Part shown: piece after piece, positions 1-11,054 of the stretch
Numbering within the stretch: the stretch's first letter is position 1
Layout of the letters: every line of letters starts with the position of its first letter
Position numbers and translations under genes: made by a program
Assembly (NCBI GenBank): GCA_022495995.1
Contig: JAFEMH010002605.1
Coordinates: forward strand, 248,001 to 312,000
DNA from: Adenophora triphylla var. japonica
Lineage: Eukaryota; Streptophyta; Magnoliopsida; Asterales; Campanulaceae
Length of the DNA stretch: 64,000 nucleotides
Direction: 5' to 3'
Notes under the pieces: generated by a model
Told to the model about the DNA's origin: nothing
Seen by the model: the letters and a program-made list of their open reading frames with translations, nothing else
Database searches by the model: none

Positions 1-845
1 TGTGAGAGACCATATACTCATTTATTTTCTCAACAACATCGAGAGTTGGTGCAAGTATGTCCCTTCCCTGTAAATAATCGACGTCATCAAAATGACCAGC
101 GAATGAAGGATATGTAGTGTCTACAATAGCAATGATCAAATCTACAGATGAGTGCACAAGAAGAAGGTCATTGGAAACTTAAATAGTTGCAACACCATCA
201 TTATTGTCCCTATAAGTCCCAACTCGGATACTTAAAATCCATTCAGAGAAAGTTTAATTGCCAATTTACTCGGATCATTCTCAATAGCTTTAAGTCGCAT
301 ATTTTTAGTAAGTCTCAAAACCTTGCAATGCGACCATAAATGCGATGAATTGATTGTCGCCATAACAATATCTTGTAAAAACCTTGCAATGCGATCATAA
401 ATGTGATAAATTGATTGTCGCCATAACAATATCTTGTCTGGTACCTTTGAGAATCACCAGACAGATCTGACGAAAATCTCCGCCGAGAACTATAGATTTT
501 CCTCCAAATGGTAGCTATCAAGATTTTTTAACCGCATTATATCTCGTAAAGTTCTATCAAGTGTTTCAAAATAATGCGATGAATTGATTGTCGCCATAAC
601 AATATCTTGTAAAAACCCTGCAATGCGATCATAAATGCGATAAATTGATTGTCGCCATAACAATATCTTGTCTGGTACCATTGAGAATCACCATACGGAT
701 CTGATGAAAATCTCCGTCGAAAACTATAGATTTTCCTTCAAATGGTATCTATCAAGATTTTTGAACCGCATTATATCTCGTAAAGTTCTATCAAGTGTTT
801 TAAAATAATGCATGTGAATCATTGGTGCCTCGTCCCAAATTGGTA
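1..845 (-). pseudogene. Helitron PIF1-like helicase relic, C-terminal part
   Basis: Reading the minus strand from about 845 down to 1 gives, in pieces, the helicase core of plant Helitron Rep/helicase proteins. There is a Walker-B-like IWDEAPM (about 839-817), a GGDFRQ motif (about 484-467), a TKNMRL motif (about 320-290) and, near the edge, a segment resembling LQGRDILAPTLDVVEKIN. In this family the enzyme is a 5'-to-3' SF1 DNA helicase, fused to a rolling-circle endonuclease, that drives Helitron transposition. The frame is broken by shifts and stops and by an internal duplication, so the copy is dead. The gene runs off the left edge, and neither the Rep domain nor Helitron ends are visible. 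A cellular PIF1 helicase relic is less likely, because the DEAPM, GDFRQ and NMRL motif set is typical of Helitrons. Confidence 0.85.
341..807. repeat. 233-bp tandem duplication inside the Helitron helicase
   Basis: The block starting at 341 (TGCGATGAATTGATTGTCGC) recurs at 574, an offset of about 233 bases, with a few per cent divergence. It duplicates the segment that encodes the GDFRQ motif; the second copy reads GDFHQ. A shorter 61-base duplication (about 320-380 and 381-440) is nested in it. The duplications arose after the gene was dead or killed it, because they interrupt a conserved domain. Confidence 0.8.
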
Positions 846-894
846 TATCATGCTTACAACAATATATACATTCAAATTGTTATGTGATTATATA

Positions 895-1178
895 CTCCCT
901 CCGTCCCGCTAATATTAGCACACTTTCCTTTTTGGGCGTCCCGCTAATATCTGCACACTCCCAAAAAGGAAACTTTATATTAATAAAATATTCACCCAAC
1001 CCCACTCATTCTCTCTCCTACATTATTTTAATACTCACAACACCATTATAATTTATTACACCCTCCACTCATTCTCTCTCCACTCATTCTTTTACACTCA
1101 CAACATTTTATTAAAATATCATATTCCTTAATTCCCGCATAAACAGTGTTTGTGCTAATATTAGCGGGACGGAGGGAG
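895..1178. mobile_element. Stowaway-like MITE (Tc1/mariner), 284 bp
   Basis: The element begins CTCCCTCCGTCCCGCTAAT and ends with its exact inverted complement, giving terminal inverted repeats of about 28 bases. It is flanked by TA on both sides (893-894 and 1179-1180). The CTCCCTCCGT terminus and TA target duplication define plant Stowaway MITEs, mobilised in trans by mariner-like transposases. It has no coding capacity and an AT-rich interior. Confidence 0.93.
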
Positions 1179-1198
1179 TATGTTGTTAAACCAATATA

Positions 1199-1465
1199 TT
1201 CCCTCCACCCCACCTCAACTTGAAAAATTTATCCCATTAAGTGTCCCATATAAACTTGCAAAATCTAAAAATGGAAATATTTTATTACTTAATAAATAAT
1301 GGGGCCCACTTGTTATAGTTACAACAATTACCCACTTATTATTTCCTACCTCACTTTCGCTCTCTTACCCCATTATTTATACTCACAACATATTAATATT
1401 ACATACTCCCTCTTAATTCCCGTATCATAATGTTTTTTTTGAAAGTTGAAGTGAGACGGAGGGAG
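1199..1465. mobile_element. Second Stowaway-like MITE, different family, 267 bp
   Basis: The left end TTCCCTCCACCCCACCTCAA pairs with a right end complementary to CTCCCTCCGTCTCACTTCAA. The inverted repeats are imperfect, and TA flanks both sides (1197-1198 and 1466-1467). The TIRs differ from the MITE only 20 bases upstream, so this is a separate family and not a duplication. The left terminus has a T where the first C is expected, and several TIR mismatches indicate an older insertion. Confidence 0.87.
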
Positions 1466-1467
1466 TA

Positions 1468-1808
1468 TATAGACATGCTCATTCGGGTACGATTTTCGGT
1501 TCCCGTTTCCCAGTTTCGGGATAGGGAATCATATTCGAACCGTGTGATTCCGGTTACTGGTTCCAGGTTCCAATCACCGGTAACACGGTTTCGACGGTTC
1601 CGACGGTTCCACTAGTTATTATTATTTTTATTTTATTTTGTATTTTTTAACATTCAATGTAACTGAAAATAGTTAATAATTACTAGAACTTCAATATTCA
1701 TTAAATTTATAACAAAATCCATTTAAAATTAGATTTTATAAGAAAATGTTAGTTTTTTTAACAATTTCAATTAGTTAATTAACGAATTCAGTTAGTTTAT
1801 TAACTAAA
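1468..1808. other. Non-coding spacer with GGTTCC-rich patch
   Basis: No gene is visible. About 1486-1612 is enriched in GGTTCC/GGTTCCGAC words, which resemble subterminal repeats of some plant hAT elements, but no terminal repeats or 8-bp duplications could be found. The rest (1613-1808) is AT-rich. Confidence 0.4.
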
Positions 1809-2532
1809 TGAACGGTATAAATCGAGTACGATCTTGGGTCATAAACCGGGCAAGGCCCAATGGATTGAGCTCTTAGTAAAATCCATACAAGTCCAAAATA
1901 TGACATAGGGAATGGGCTTCCCTACCTATGCTCGTCTTGCCTACTCGTCATTTTCCACTATGTCGACCTAGACTTAATATAGCGAATATAATGACTAAGG
2001 CTAAAACACTGAAATATGCCGACAAGGCGTCTGTAAAGGCCGATCAAGGCCTCAGCTAATGACGACCAGAGCTTCCTCGATCAAACATCCAGACAAGTGG
2101 AATGGGCTTCCCTACCCTTGCTCACCTCTTACTCGGCATTCCTACATGTTAACCAACGTCATATGCCGAGTAGCAAGCCTACTAGGCATACATGCAAAAG
2201 GTTTATATAATCCTACTCAAACAAGGACTATGGGAAAGTATAATCCAGCTAGGATTATAATCCTCCTCTCAGACAACTTCCTTTGCAAGGATGGACTCTA
2301 TATCCTATACCTATAAATACAATCCATATTTCACATAATTCAGGTGAACGCATCTTGTAACTCCAAACTCTTGTCAATTGATTTGCTCTCTGTATCACAC
2401 AAATACTTACTCTCACGCCAGAGAAGCACCAACTTAGTTTACGTGATCGTTTTTCTTTTTCAGCCTATTCAAACATTCAGGATATAACCTACCGCTGGAT
2501 CTGGGCTAATCCGAACGTTTTTGGCATCATCA
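1809..2532 (+). repeat. Gypsy A 5' LTR
   Basis: The LTR starts TGAACGGTATAAATC and ends GGCATCATCA. Its limits come from comparison with the reverse complement of 56527-57281 (gypsy B), which shares both ends, the TATA-box region and the segment just before the leader. Length is 724 bases. No 3' LTR of this copy is present in the window, so insertion age cannot be estimated. Confidence 0.8.
2312..2319 (+). promoter_or_regulatory. TATA box of gypsy A LTR
   Basis: TATAAATA lies inside the LTR about 220 bases before its end. The same octamer sits at the matching place in the gypsy B LTR (56751-56758, minus strand), which supports it as the U3 promoter element. Confidence 0.65.
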
Positions 2533-2610
2533 GTTTAGTTCCATTGCCAGGAAACAATCGTATTATCCTTTGAATAGCTTGAATTTTTTTGCTCCGTTCT
2601 CCTAATCCTA
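2533..2610 (+). other. Gypsy A primer binding site and leader
   Basis: The sequence directly after the LTR, GTTTAGTTCCATTGCCAGGA, matches the same position in gypsy B (GTTTGGTTCCATTGCCGGGA). It resembles the TGGCGCCGTTGCCGGGGA type of PBS found in many Tat/Athila elements. Which tRNA primes it is inferred only by resemblance. Confidence 0.6.
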
Positions 2611-3317
2611 ATGAAAAAATGACACACTGCTATTATCACTCCTGATCAGGAGAACCCTCTTGTGGAGGAAACTCATGATAACGCTAGAACTACTATTCCT
2701 ATTGCCATTGGGAGACTGCCACCTCCACCCTCACTGAATGATGGGCTGCCCCCACTAGGAATGAACCTTCGTTCTATTGCGCAGCCAGTAATCGAGGTGA
2801 TGATGCCAAACCCTCCCCGTCGTCGACGACGAGGAAGACCTGCTGGTAGTCAGACGGGGAGGAATGCCGCCCAGGGAGGCACAAGAACATATCCCCCACA
2901 AATTGATCGCAGAACTCTCCTGCATCGCCAGATGGACACTCTGCAACGCATTTATGAAACACAAAATGCCTTGCTGCAGTTATACCCTAAATACTACCTG
3001 GCTAAATTCATAAGGACTGGAAATTCCCTTGGAGGGGAAAGTCATTTTGACAGGCGTGGTAGTCGGAGAAATAGAGAAAATCTTCCTCTTGGCCAAAATC
3101 CCCCTCATCATGACACTTCTGGTAGACCCAAACAAAACCCCCTCCAAGATGTCCCTACTCGTTATAAGGCTCCTGGACATGAAAATACACGAAACAATGA
3201 AGATTTTAGAAATCAGTTGAACAATCAAAGGGAACATGAGGTTAATTCAGCTGACTTGAGAGTAAGGCTCAGTCATGCTAGGCAAAAAACCCCTCCTCGT
3301 CATAACCCCTCTCCTCG
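2611..3317 (+). pseudogene. Gypsy A gag, N-terminal half
   Basis: The frame starts at ATG 2611; comparison with gypsy B (start at 56451, minus strand) sets this start. Codon 4 (2620-2622) is TGA where gypsy B has GGA, so translation would stop at once; the frame is then open to the Sirevirus insertion. The product is basic and proline-rich (RRRRRGRPAG near 2820, repeated PPRH-type motifs near 3290), with a conserved RRTLLHRQMDTLQ segment at about 2910-2950 also present in gypsy B. Gag forms the virus-like particle of the retrotransposon. The reading frame continues without a shift into 18091 when the inserted element and one target copy are skipped. Confidence 0.8.
3313..3317. repeat. Target site duplication CCTCG (left)
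   Basis: CCTCG precedes the Sirevirus-like element here and follows it at 18086-18090. The exact 5-bp duplication proves a direct insertion into gypsy A gag and fixes both element ends. Confidence 0.95.
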
Positions 3318-4769
3318 TGTTAGTCAAATATATGTTTAAGTTTAGAATTGCTTAATCCCAATCACAACAAGCATTAATGTGGGCCCCTAATTTTAACTAG
3401 ACTAAATAGAATTTTCTATGTATGATAGGTCCCCTTAGTGCTAGTGCCAGTATGTTAAATCATGTAATTTTCTCAAGGCTTTGAAGACTTGAAGACCTGA
3501 AGATTTGCCCCTTTGTTTTATCTGTGAGTTACTTGGTTTAGCTACCTAACCGGTTGATCACTCAACCGGTGTGCCTACCTAACCGGTTGCCCCTTACCTA
3601 GCTGATATAACCTCACAGGTTACATCTTCTCTCTTGCCGGTTAAGGCTTTCTCAGCAAGCTTCCTTCAGCCTAACCTAACCGAAGCATTTATTGCTCCCA
3701 ACTACCTAACAACCTACTTTAGCTAAAGTTGGTAAAGCAAGCATGCTGAATGGACGCTGAAGTGACATTCCTGCGGCTGTCAGAAGCTCAAAATAGATTG
3801 TCAAAATAACCAGTACTCACATTCATCCAACAACTCAAGGAAAATCTTCTCTCTCCTATCTCAGGCATTTAATGCAAAGATCCTTAAATTCAAAGGCATG
3901 CCTGATCAAGTCATCATTGCAACCTCTTCAAAGACAACGGCTCCTTTTCAAAGTTCACTATAAATAGCTTCCCTGGAGCATTGAAGAAGGTTGGTGCATT
4001 TATGATCCTTGAGAGTGAGCTGCTCTGAACTACCAACCTGCAAATCCACTAGTTCAAAGCATTCAAAGCAAGTCCCATTATTCACTAGACATCTCTGTAT
4101 GACTTAAACACTGAGCACCTCAATCAATACTGTAGTGTTCCTTCATTAGACAACCAATGGAACACATTGATTGATTCACACACAACACCCTAGAGAAATC
4201 AGCTCAACTTGTGAGCACATCTCTAGAAAACACCTGGTCATTATTGTAGCACGATCCGTTAGTGGTCACCTTTAGATTGGAAGCCTTCAATCATTGGCTT
4301 GCAACTTGTAATAGGTAAGAACCATTAATATAGTAGTGCACTTTCACAAATCCAAGTTCTGACCAAACTTGGTAGAGGACGTAGCAATTATTTAACACTG
4401 TGAACATCTTCAAACAATGTGTCATTTCTTTGTGAGTTTGTTCATTCATTGTTATGTTGTTGTAACTAGTTGATAATCTCTCAACTGGTCACAACCTATT
4501 GAATCAACTTACTGCATAACTTGTTTGTCCTACTGGAAGATAAAATTTGTCCTAGTTTTGTTGCATAAGTTTTGACTTACTGGCTTTTGGAACTCACTTA
4601 CCGGTTCTATACTTGTCAAACCGAAAAATCCGCTGTGCAAAATATCTCAATCGGTTAGTGAGTGTTTTACCTTCAAATATTTTCTAAGCCTAAGTGTTTT
4701 TATTAAAAATTTTAATCAGGCTATTCACCCCCCCCCTCTAGCCTGATTCCTACCATTTGGGACCTAACA
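3318..4769 (+). repeat. Sirevirus 5' LTR
   Basis: It begins TGTTAGTCAAATATATG and ends GGGACCTAACA. AACCGGTT-type palindromes cluster at about 3550-3590 and 3635-3645; Sirevirus LTRs are known to carry conserved repeated CCGG-centred motifs. A C-tract near 4727-4737 differs in length from the 3' LTR. Confidence 0.95.
3959..3966 (+). promoter_or_regulatory. Sirevirus LTR TATA box
   Basis: TATAAATA lies in the middle of the LTR. The 3' LTR has TATAAAATA at the same place (about 17276). It is the likely core promoter dividing U3 from R; the transcription start is not determined. Confidence 0.6.
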
Positions 4770-4771
4770 AT

Positions 4772-4783
4772 TGGTATCAGAGC
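4772..4783 (+). other. Primer binding site, initiator Met-tRNA
   Basis: TGGTATCAGAGC lies two bases after the 5' LTR. This is the standard Ty1/copia PBS complementary to the 3' end of plant initiator tRNA-Met, used to prime minus-strand DNA synthesis. Confidence 0.93.
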
Positions 4784-4840
4784 AAGCAATTTTCGAAAAT
4801 CATTTTTCCGAGCTTAATCACTTGAATTGCCAATTCCAAA

Positions 4841-6940
4841 ATGGCAGGAAAAATCATGCAAACATACAACTTGGCAACCGTTCCCATGTTGAACGAAAAC
4901 GAATTTCCAGTATGGAAAAACAGAATCATGCGGTACTTGGACTTAATAGATGATAGGTTAACTACTGTAGTCAGAGATGGTCCCATGACACCCCTGAAAA
5001 TCAATCTTGCTACCAGAGCACCCAAAACTCCTCTCATGGATCATGCAGATAGAGTGTCTGAACAAGATTTTAAGGTCTATGAAACCTATGTGCCAAAACC
5101 ACGTGAAGAATGGACTGAGGATGACAAACTTTGTGATTCCTTGGACAGAAAAGCTTTGCACATCATAACCTCCGAACTTGATGACAGACTATACAAACAA
5201 GTACAATGCTATGAGACTGCTCAACAAGTGTGGCAGAGTCTTCTCAGATATTTTGAAGGAGATCAAGTGGCAAAGGACAACAGACTCTACAAAAGTGTAG
5301 CTGAGTTTGAGTCCTTCAAGAAGAATCCAAATGAGACGTTAAAGGAAACGTACGACCGCTTCTGCGAGGTGAGTAATTCTTGTGCATCTCTGGGTAGAGT
5401 TTACACTATGAAAGACCTAAACATGAGATTCCTCAATTCTCTTGGAGATTTGTGGCATGTAAAGGTTGCTATTTTGAAAGAATACCGTGATTTGAACGTT
5501 ACTCATATCCAGAACATTGTGTCTACTTTGTTTTTATATGAGGAAGAGCTCAACCGGCTGAGTGGAGTTCAAAAACAATTTAAAAATCTATCTCTGCCAG
5601 CTCAGACTGAGATCTTCCCTGGTTCTTCTATGCTTACCGGTCAATCTACTACCAATGACTCTCCCTCAATCTCTCAACCTCAATCAACTCAAGCCAATAC
5701 CCCTTCTAATGTGATTTTTGAGGAAGAAGATGAATTTGCTGCCTTCGCTAGAAACTATAGAAAGTTCAAAGAGTTTAAGAGATCCCAACAAACTCACAGC
5801 AAATCCTTCCAACCCAAATCCTCATCATTCCAAAGATCTGGGAACTTCCAAAAGAAAGGCCAAACCTCAACCTCAACCGATGGAAAGAATGCCCAAGGTG
5901 AGCTTGTGTGTTACAATTGTAGAAAACCCGGCCATTTTGCCTCCAAATGCCCTCAACCTAAATATGAATTTTTGAGGAAGAAACCATTCAAGAAATTCCC
6001 TAGATCTAAATCTAAGAGCTTAGTTGCCGAGGATGGAACTGAAAAAGCTATGCCAGTTTGGTTCGAGACTGATTCTGAGAACGAGGATGCTGACATAGAT
6101 GAAGAAGCTGATGTCAGTTTTGTTGCTATTGATGGAATCGATGATAAACCCATCTCCTTACAGTCACCTATCTATAGACACCCCAACTCCAATGGACACT
6201 CATCTTATATTGACCAGACCCCACCTAGGAGATCTCCCTTAACCTACTTTGACGAACCCATTTCTATTTCCAAGTCAGATGAAGGTAATCCTTATAATTT
6301 CAAAATTCAAAACATAGGTGGATCCCTTTATGGTCAGTGTAAAACCATGCCCACTCTCAAACCGCTGATGCAACCAACTTAACAGACCTATCAAGCTCAA
6401 GCCTTACCGATCATCTCTCATCAACCGATGCTTGAAACCCGACCGATTCAATTCTTGAAGCCTCTAACCAAGCCGAGCCTTCAACCGATATCATCACTAC
6501 CAAATTTTGATCCCAATTTTGAACCATCACCTTCTCCCTCTCAGCCTACCATTGACCCTATGCCCAATATGTCAAAGTCTGAAATGGCAGAGGTGATGAA
6601 TGAGCTCTTCTCAGATTTTGAAAAATTAAATGAAGCTCTCAAAATTATGGCTGATAATTTTAAAATGATCGCCACTGAAAATGACTCTTTAAAAGCTGAA
6701 ATAAAAATTTTAAAAGAAAGTAAGCTAGAATCTGATCAGTTGAAGAAAGATAATCAAGAACTCACTGAGAGACTAAATATATCTGTTTGTCAAATTGCTG
6801 ATCTTGTGTCAAGAAATAATTCTCTTTCAAAAACCATTGACACATTTTCAAAATCCCGAGATGCTATGGATGTTATCATACAAGATCAGTTATCTCCTAA
6901 CCGAGATGTAACAACCGGTATAAGCTTTACATCCAGCTAG
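4841..6940 (+). pseudogene. Sirevirus gag with zinc knuckle, one in-frame stop
   Basis: The frame opens at ATG 4841 shortly after the PBS. It holds a copia gag domain (UBN2-like; FPVWKNRIMRYL near residue 25, then VWQSLLRYFEGD near residue 130). A zinc knuckle CX2CX4HX4C lies at residues 357-370 (CYNCRKPGHFASKC), followed by an acidic stretch. A TAA at 6380-6382 ends a 513-residue ORF, but the same frame reopens and runs to 6940. That second part, about residues 529-699, has a predicted coiled coil rich in Leu, Lys and Glu (about 6590-6850). Long gags with a coiled coil are usual in Sireviruses. A frameshift near 6930 then joins it to the broken protease region. Gag packages element RNA. Confidence 0.85.
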
Positions 6941-8573
6941 CAAGGAAAAAGATAGCTATGACAAACCGGTTACCAAGTCTCATCGAGAACTTGATGGGTA
7001 AGTTTGATGATGCTCAATCCAAATTGATTAAGAAAGAGTTAACTAAACCTTTCCAAGTCAGGCTCCCCACACCTATCCCAAGGGCGGGGAACAGATGAAG
7101 GCTTATTTGGGCAAAAACAAATCCCAATGGACCAAGGTAGCTGATCCCGAGCTAGGACAATATGTTCCACTCAGGTGATGGTAACAACAAAGGTGGAATT
7201 AAAATTGTCGACCATGTTGGCTGTAAGGAAACCTCAACTGGTAAGGAAGCCATCACCGGTAAGGGTACGACCGGTCAGACAACTGTCACCGGTCAACCAA
7301 CCGGTGAGGTCTCCCTAACCGGTAAAGGACTTTCCAAACCAACGCAACCGGCCAACAAAGCTAAATCCATCACCTTCGTCCCCAAAGGATGCATTTCGCT
7401 CAATCGCAAACTCCTCAAGCAATGGCCATATTGAACATCAACTCATCTAAGCCCTCTCACCATCTTCGAATAAATGTACAAATTGTGGTTTTATTGGTCA
7501 CAAGGCTTATGAATGCCTCTTGAAGCACCTATCTGGACCCACCGAGTCTAAAAGCTCGTGTGGTGGCTGTGTATGGCCGCCAAAAAGGAACTAACTCTTT
7601 GGACCCAAAAGAATAAGGGGGACCATAAGCTTACTGTTTTATTTCAGAATGCTTAATGGCCTCAACCGATGCCGATAAGGATGTTTGGATTATGGACAGT
7701 GGATGCTCTAGGCATATGACCGGACATGCCGATCTCCTCACCGATCCGGAAGAAGCATTCGGTCCTCCAGGCTGTCTTTGGTGACAACGCAAAGGGTAAA
7801 ATTATCGGCCGTGGATCCACTCAAAAGAGGTACAAGTTGTTGTACGTAAGGTTTCTTTGGTGGATGGTCCGAAACATAACCTTCTCTCTATATCACAATT
7901 TCGTGATAAAGGTATGCATTGTGTTTTCAATTCTTCCAATTGCTATGTGAAAGACATTGCTACAGTGAAACACTTCTCACCGGATATTGAAAAGGTAACG
8001 TATATGCTATCGATTTAAACAAGGTTTCGAATGTTACTAATGTTTGTTTTGTAGCTAAGAACATCGGTGAGAACTCCTCGCTATGGCATAAGAGACTCGG
8101 CCACTTGAATTTCAAATACCTATCCAAGCCGGCTAATCAAAATCTAGTTGCCGGCCTACCTCAAGTGTCTGCTAATCATGATAGGAAATGCAGTAGCCCG
8201 CCAATTAGGAAAACAACATAAAGAATCTTTCCACAAGCAAGCCCCGCATGTCCACCTCTAGATGCCTCCAGCTCTACATATGGATCTGCTTGGCCCCACA
8301 ACCACCGCCCAGTTTAGGGGGCAAAGCAGATATGCTTTGGTTGTGGTAGACGACTTCTCAAGATATACATGGGTAGAGACTTTTGCTTCAAAGGATGATA
8401 CATATGAAGTTGCTACCAGATTGTTTCGTCTACTTCAAACCCAAAAGAGTGTGACATCATCGTATGAGATCGTATAATGGAACAAAATTCAAAAATAATG
8501 GAATCGCCAAGATCGTGATGATCATGGAATAGATCATAATTTCTCACCGGTACACCGCAACAAAATGGTGTAG
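6941..8573 (+). pseudogene. Sirevirus pol 5' part: zinc knuckle, protease, integrase core (broken)
   Basis: The region is split by many frameshifts, but landmarks stay in order: a second zinc knuckle CTNCGFIGHKAYEC (about 7470-7512), the copia protease active site DSGCSRHMTG (about 7695-7724), the pre-integrase LWHKRLGHLNFKYL (about 8080-8122), the integrase segment LHMDLLGPT through VVVDDFSRYTWV (about 8272-8376) and [14 protein letters not shown] (about 8551-8592). The segment 7220-7340 is a threonine- and glycine-rich linker. The protease would cut the polyprotein and the integrase would insert the cDNA. At least five shifts, and the loss of sequence around 8470-8545, make this part unusable. 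Confidence 0.82.
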
Positions 8574-11054
8574 TTGAGAGAAAGAACAGACATTGATCGA
8601 AGCCGGAAAACTATGATATCCGAAGCTAGGCTTCCTAAGTATTTTTGGGCCGAAGCTATCCATACAGCATGCTTCACCTGCATTAGATCTTTGGTCAACA
8701 AGTTTCACAACAAGACCCCTTATGAGCTATGGCGTGGCGTAATTCCCAACATTGGTTTCTTCAAGATCTTTGGCTGCAAATGCTATGTACTTTACAACGG
8801 TAAAGAGCGCCGAGGTAAATTTGATGAAAAATCTGATGAAGGTATCTTTGTGGAATACGCCAAGCACAGTAAGGCATTTAGAGTTTTTAATAAACGGTTG
8901 TTGAAAATTGTTGAATCTGTTCATGTTACATTTGATGAATTTGATTTGCTAGAGTCTGATAAGACTCTAAATAGTACTGATAACTCTGGTGTGTTTGAGA
9001 CAGGTGAATCAAGTAATCAAAACTCAAGTCAATCCACCAGTATCAATGCAAATCAACCTCCAGCTCAACCTTCAGCCTCTAGTGGTGTAACCTGTAGAGA
9101 CTTAGTTGATGACTCTTTCTTTCCTCAATCAGTTAGGCAATCCAATGTTCAAACTCACCTAACCGATACTCTTCCAACTAGTTCTCATATTACCTCTCCC
9201 ATTTCACCACCTGAAGCCGAACCAACTTCACCCATCAACTTACCATTTCAATCCTCACTTACCGATCACCATCATCAGTCTGCATCACCCTCACCTAACC
9301 GATCACCTCAATCTGTCTCTTCTCCCTTAGCCGATTCCACTCCTCCAATAGAAACTTTAAGACAGGAATCGGTCAGGCAAGACCTACCTAGGGAAGTGAG
9401 GTCAGTTAGGAATCATCCTTTAAAAAATGTTATTGGTGATGTCTTTGGACCTAGAATGACTAGAAGCCAGTTAAGAAACTTAGAGGAACAACATGGATTA
9501 TTTTCCTCTGCTATGGTCTCTAATATAGAACCAAAGAAGACTGAAGAAGCACTTGATGACCCCAGCTGGGTAGAAGCTATGCAAGAAGAGCTTAACCAGT
9601 TTGATAGATGTAAAGTTTGGGAATTAGTGCCTAGACCTAGTGGTCAAACAGTGATTGGAACAAAATGGGTTTATAGGAATAAATTGGATGAGTCTGGAAA
9701 AATTGTAAGAAATAAGGCCAGATTAGTGGCAAAAGGATATAGACAAGAAGAAGGAATAGACTATGATGAGACTTTTGCTCCCGTAGCTAGATTAGAAGCC
9801 ATAAGGTTATTTCTTGCCTATGCAGCCTTCAAAGAATTTAAGCTATATCAAATGAACGTGAAAAGTGCCTTTCTCAACGGTGAACTTCAAGAGCTTGTAT
9901 ACGTTGAACAACCTCCAGGATTTGAAGACTCCAAGAAGCCTAATCATGTCTACAAATTGAATAAAGCTTTGTATGGCCTCAAGCAAGCACCTCGAGCATG
10001 GTATGAAATTCTCTCCAAATTCCTACTTAGTGAGAAGTTTGAACGAGGTAAAATCGACACCACTTTATTTATTGCAAAGCACAATGGTCACTCATTGTTA
10101 GTTCAAATATATGTTGATGACATAATTTTTGGATCTACTAACGAAAAATTGTGCAAGAGATTTGAGAAGCTTATGAAGAGCAAATTTGAGATGAGCATGA
10201 TGGGTGAGCTAACATTTTTCCTTGGACTTCAAGTCAAGCAAACCCAAGAAGGTATCTTTATCAATCAAGCCAAATACACCAAAGATCTAATCAAGAAATT
10301 TGGCCTTGATTCCGCTCATCCTCAAAGCACTCCAATGGCCACAAATGTACACCTAGACAAAGATGAATCCGGTAAGAAAGTAGATATGACACTCTACTGA
10401 GGTATGATAGGATCTCTACTTTACTCAACCGCTAGTAGGCCAGATATCATGTTTGCCGTATGTGTATGTGCTAGATTTCAAGCTGACCCTAGAGAATCTC
10501 ATTTGCAAGCTGTTAAAAGAATTATTAGATATCTTGTGGGAACTGCTAACTTAGGTTTGTGGTATCCAAAAGATTCATCATTTACACTAATTGGCTATTC
10601 AGACGCTGATTTTGCAGCTTGTAGGGTCACCAGGAAGAGTACTAGTGGAACTTGTCAATTTCTAGGTAACCGATTGGTTTCCTGGTCGTGCAAGAAACAA
10701 GCATCAATTTCCACTTCTACGACTGAAGCTGAGTACATAGCTGCTGAGAGTTGCTGTTCACAAATCCTTTGGATGAAGCAACAACTAGTGGACTATGAAA
10801 TCCCTCAAGAAGTATGTCCTATTTATTGTGATAACACCTCAGCCATCTCAGTCTCCAACAATCCTGTGATGCATTCAAAGACGAAGCACATAGACATCAA
10901 ATATCACTTCCTCAAGGATCATGTTGAAAAGGGTAACATTGTTCTTTTAAAAGTCCATACTGATTATCAACTAGCTGACATTTTGACAAAACCATTGGAC
11001 ATTAAAAGATTTGAATTCCTCAGATGAGAACTAGGCATGATTGATATTCGTTAA
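8574..11054 (+). pseudogene. Sirevirus integrase C-terminus, reverse transcriptase and RNase H
   Basis: 8574-10400 is a clean 608-codon frame: integrase C-terminal segment ([23 protein letters not shown]), a serine- and proline-rich linker (about 9000-9400), then copia reverse transcriptase (WVEAMQEEL at 9570, [32 protein letters not shown] and the catalytic YVDD at about 10110). TGA at 10398-10400 interrupts it, most simply a CGA-to-TGA change. The frame continues as RNase H (MIGSLLY, YSDADFA, STTEAEY, KTKHIDI) to TGA 11025-11027; a further in-frame TAA at 11052-11054 is the probable original end. The reverse transcriptase is far better preserved than the protease and integrase upstream. Confidence 0.9.

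Noticed and set aside
1430..1615. 61-codon ORF overlapping the second MITE end
   Set aside because: Starts inside the MITE and runs through GGTTCC-rich low-complexity DNA; no support.
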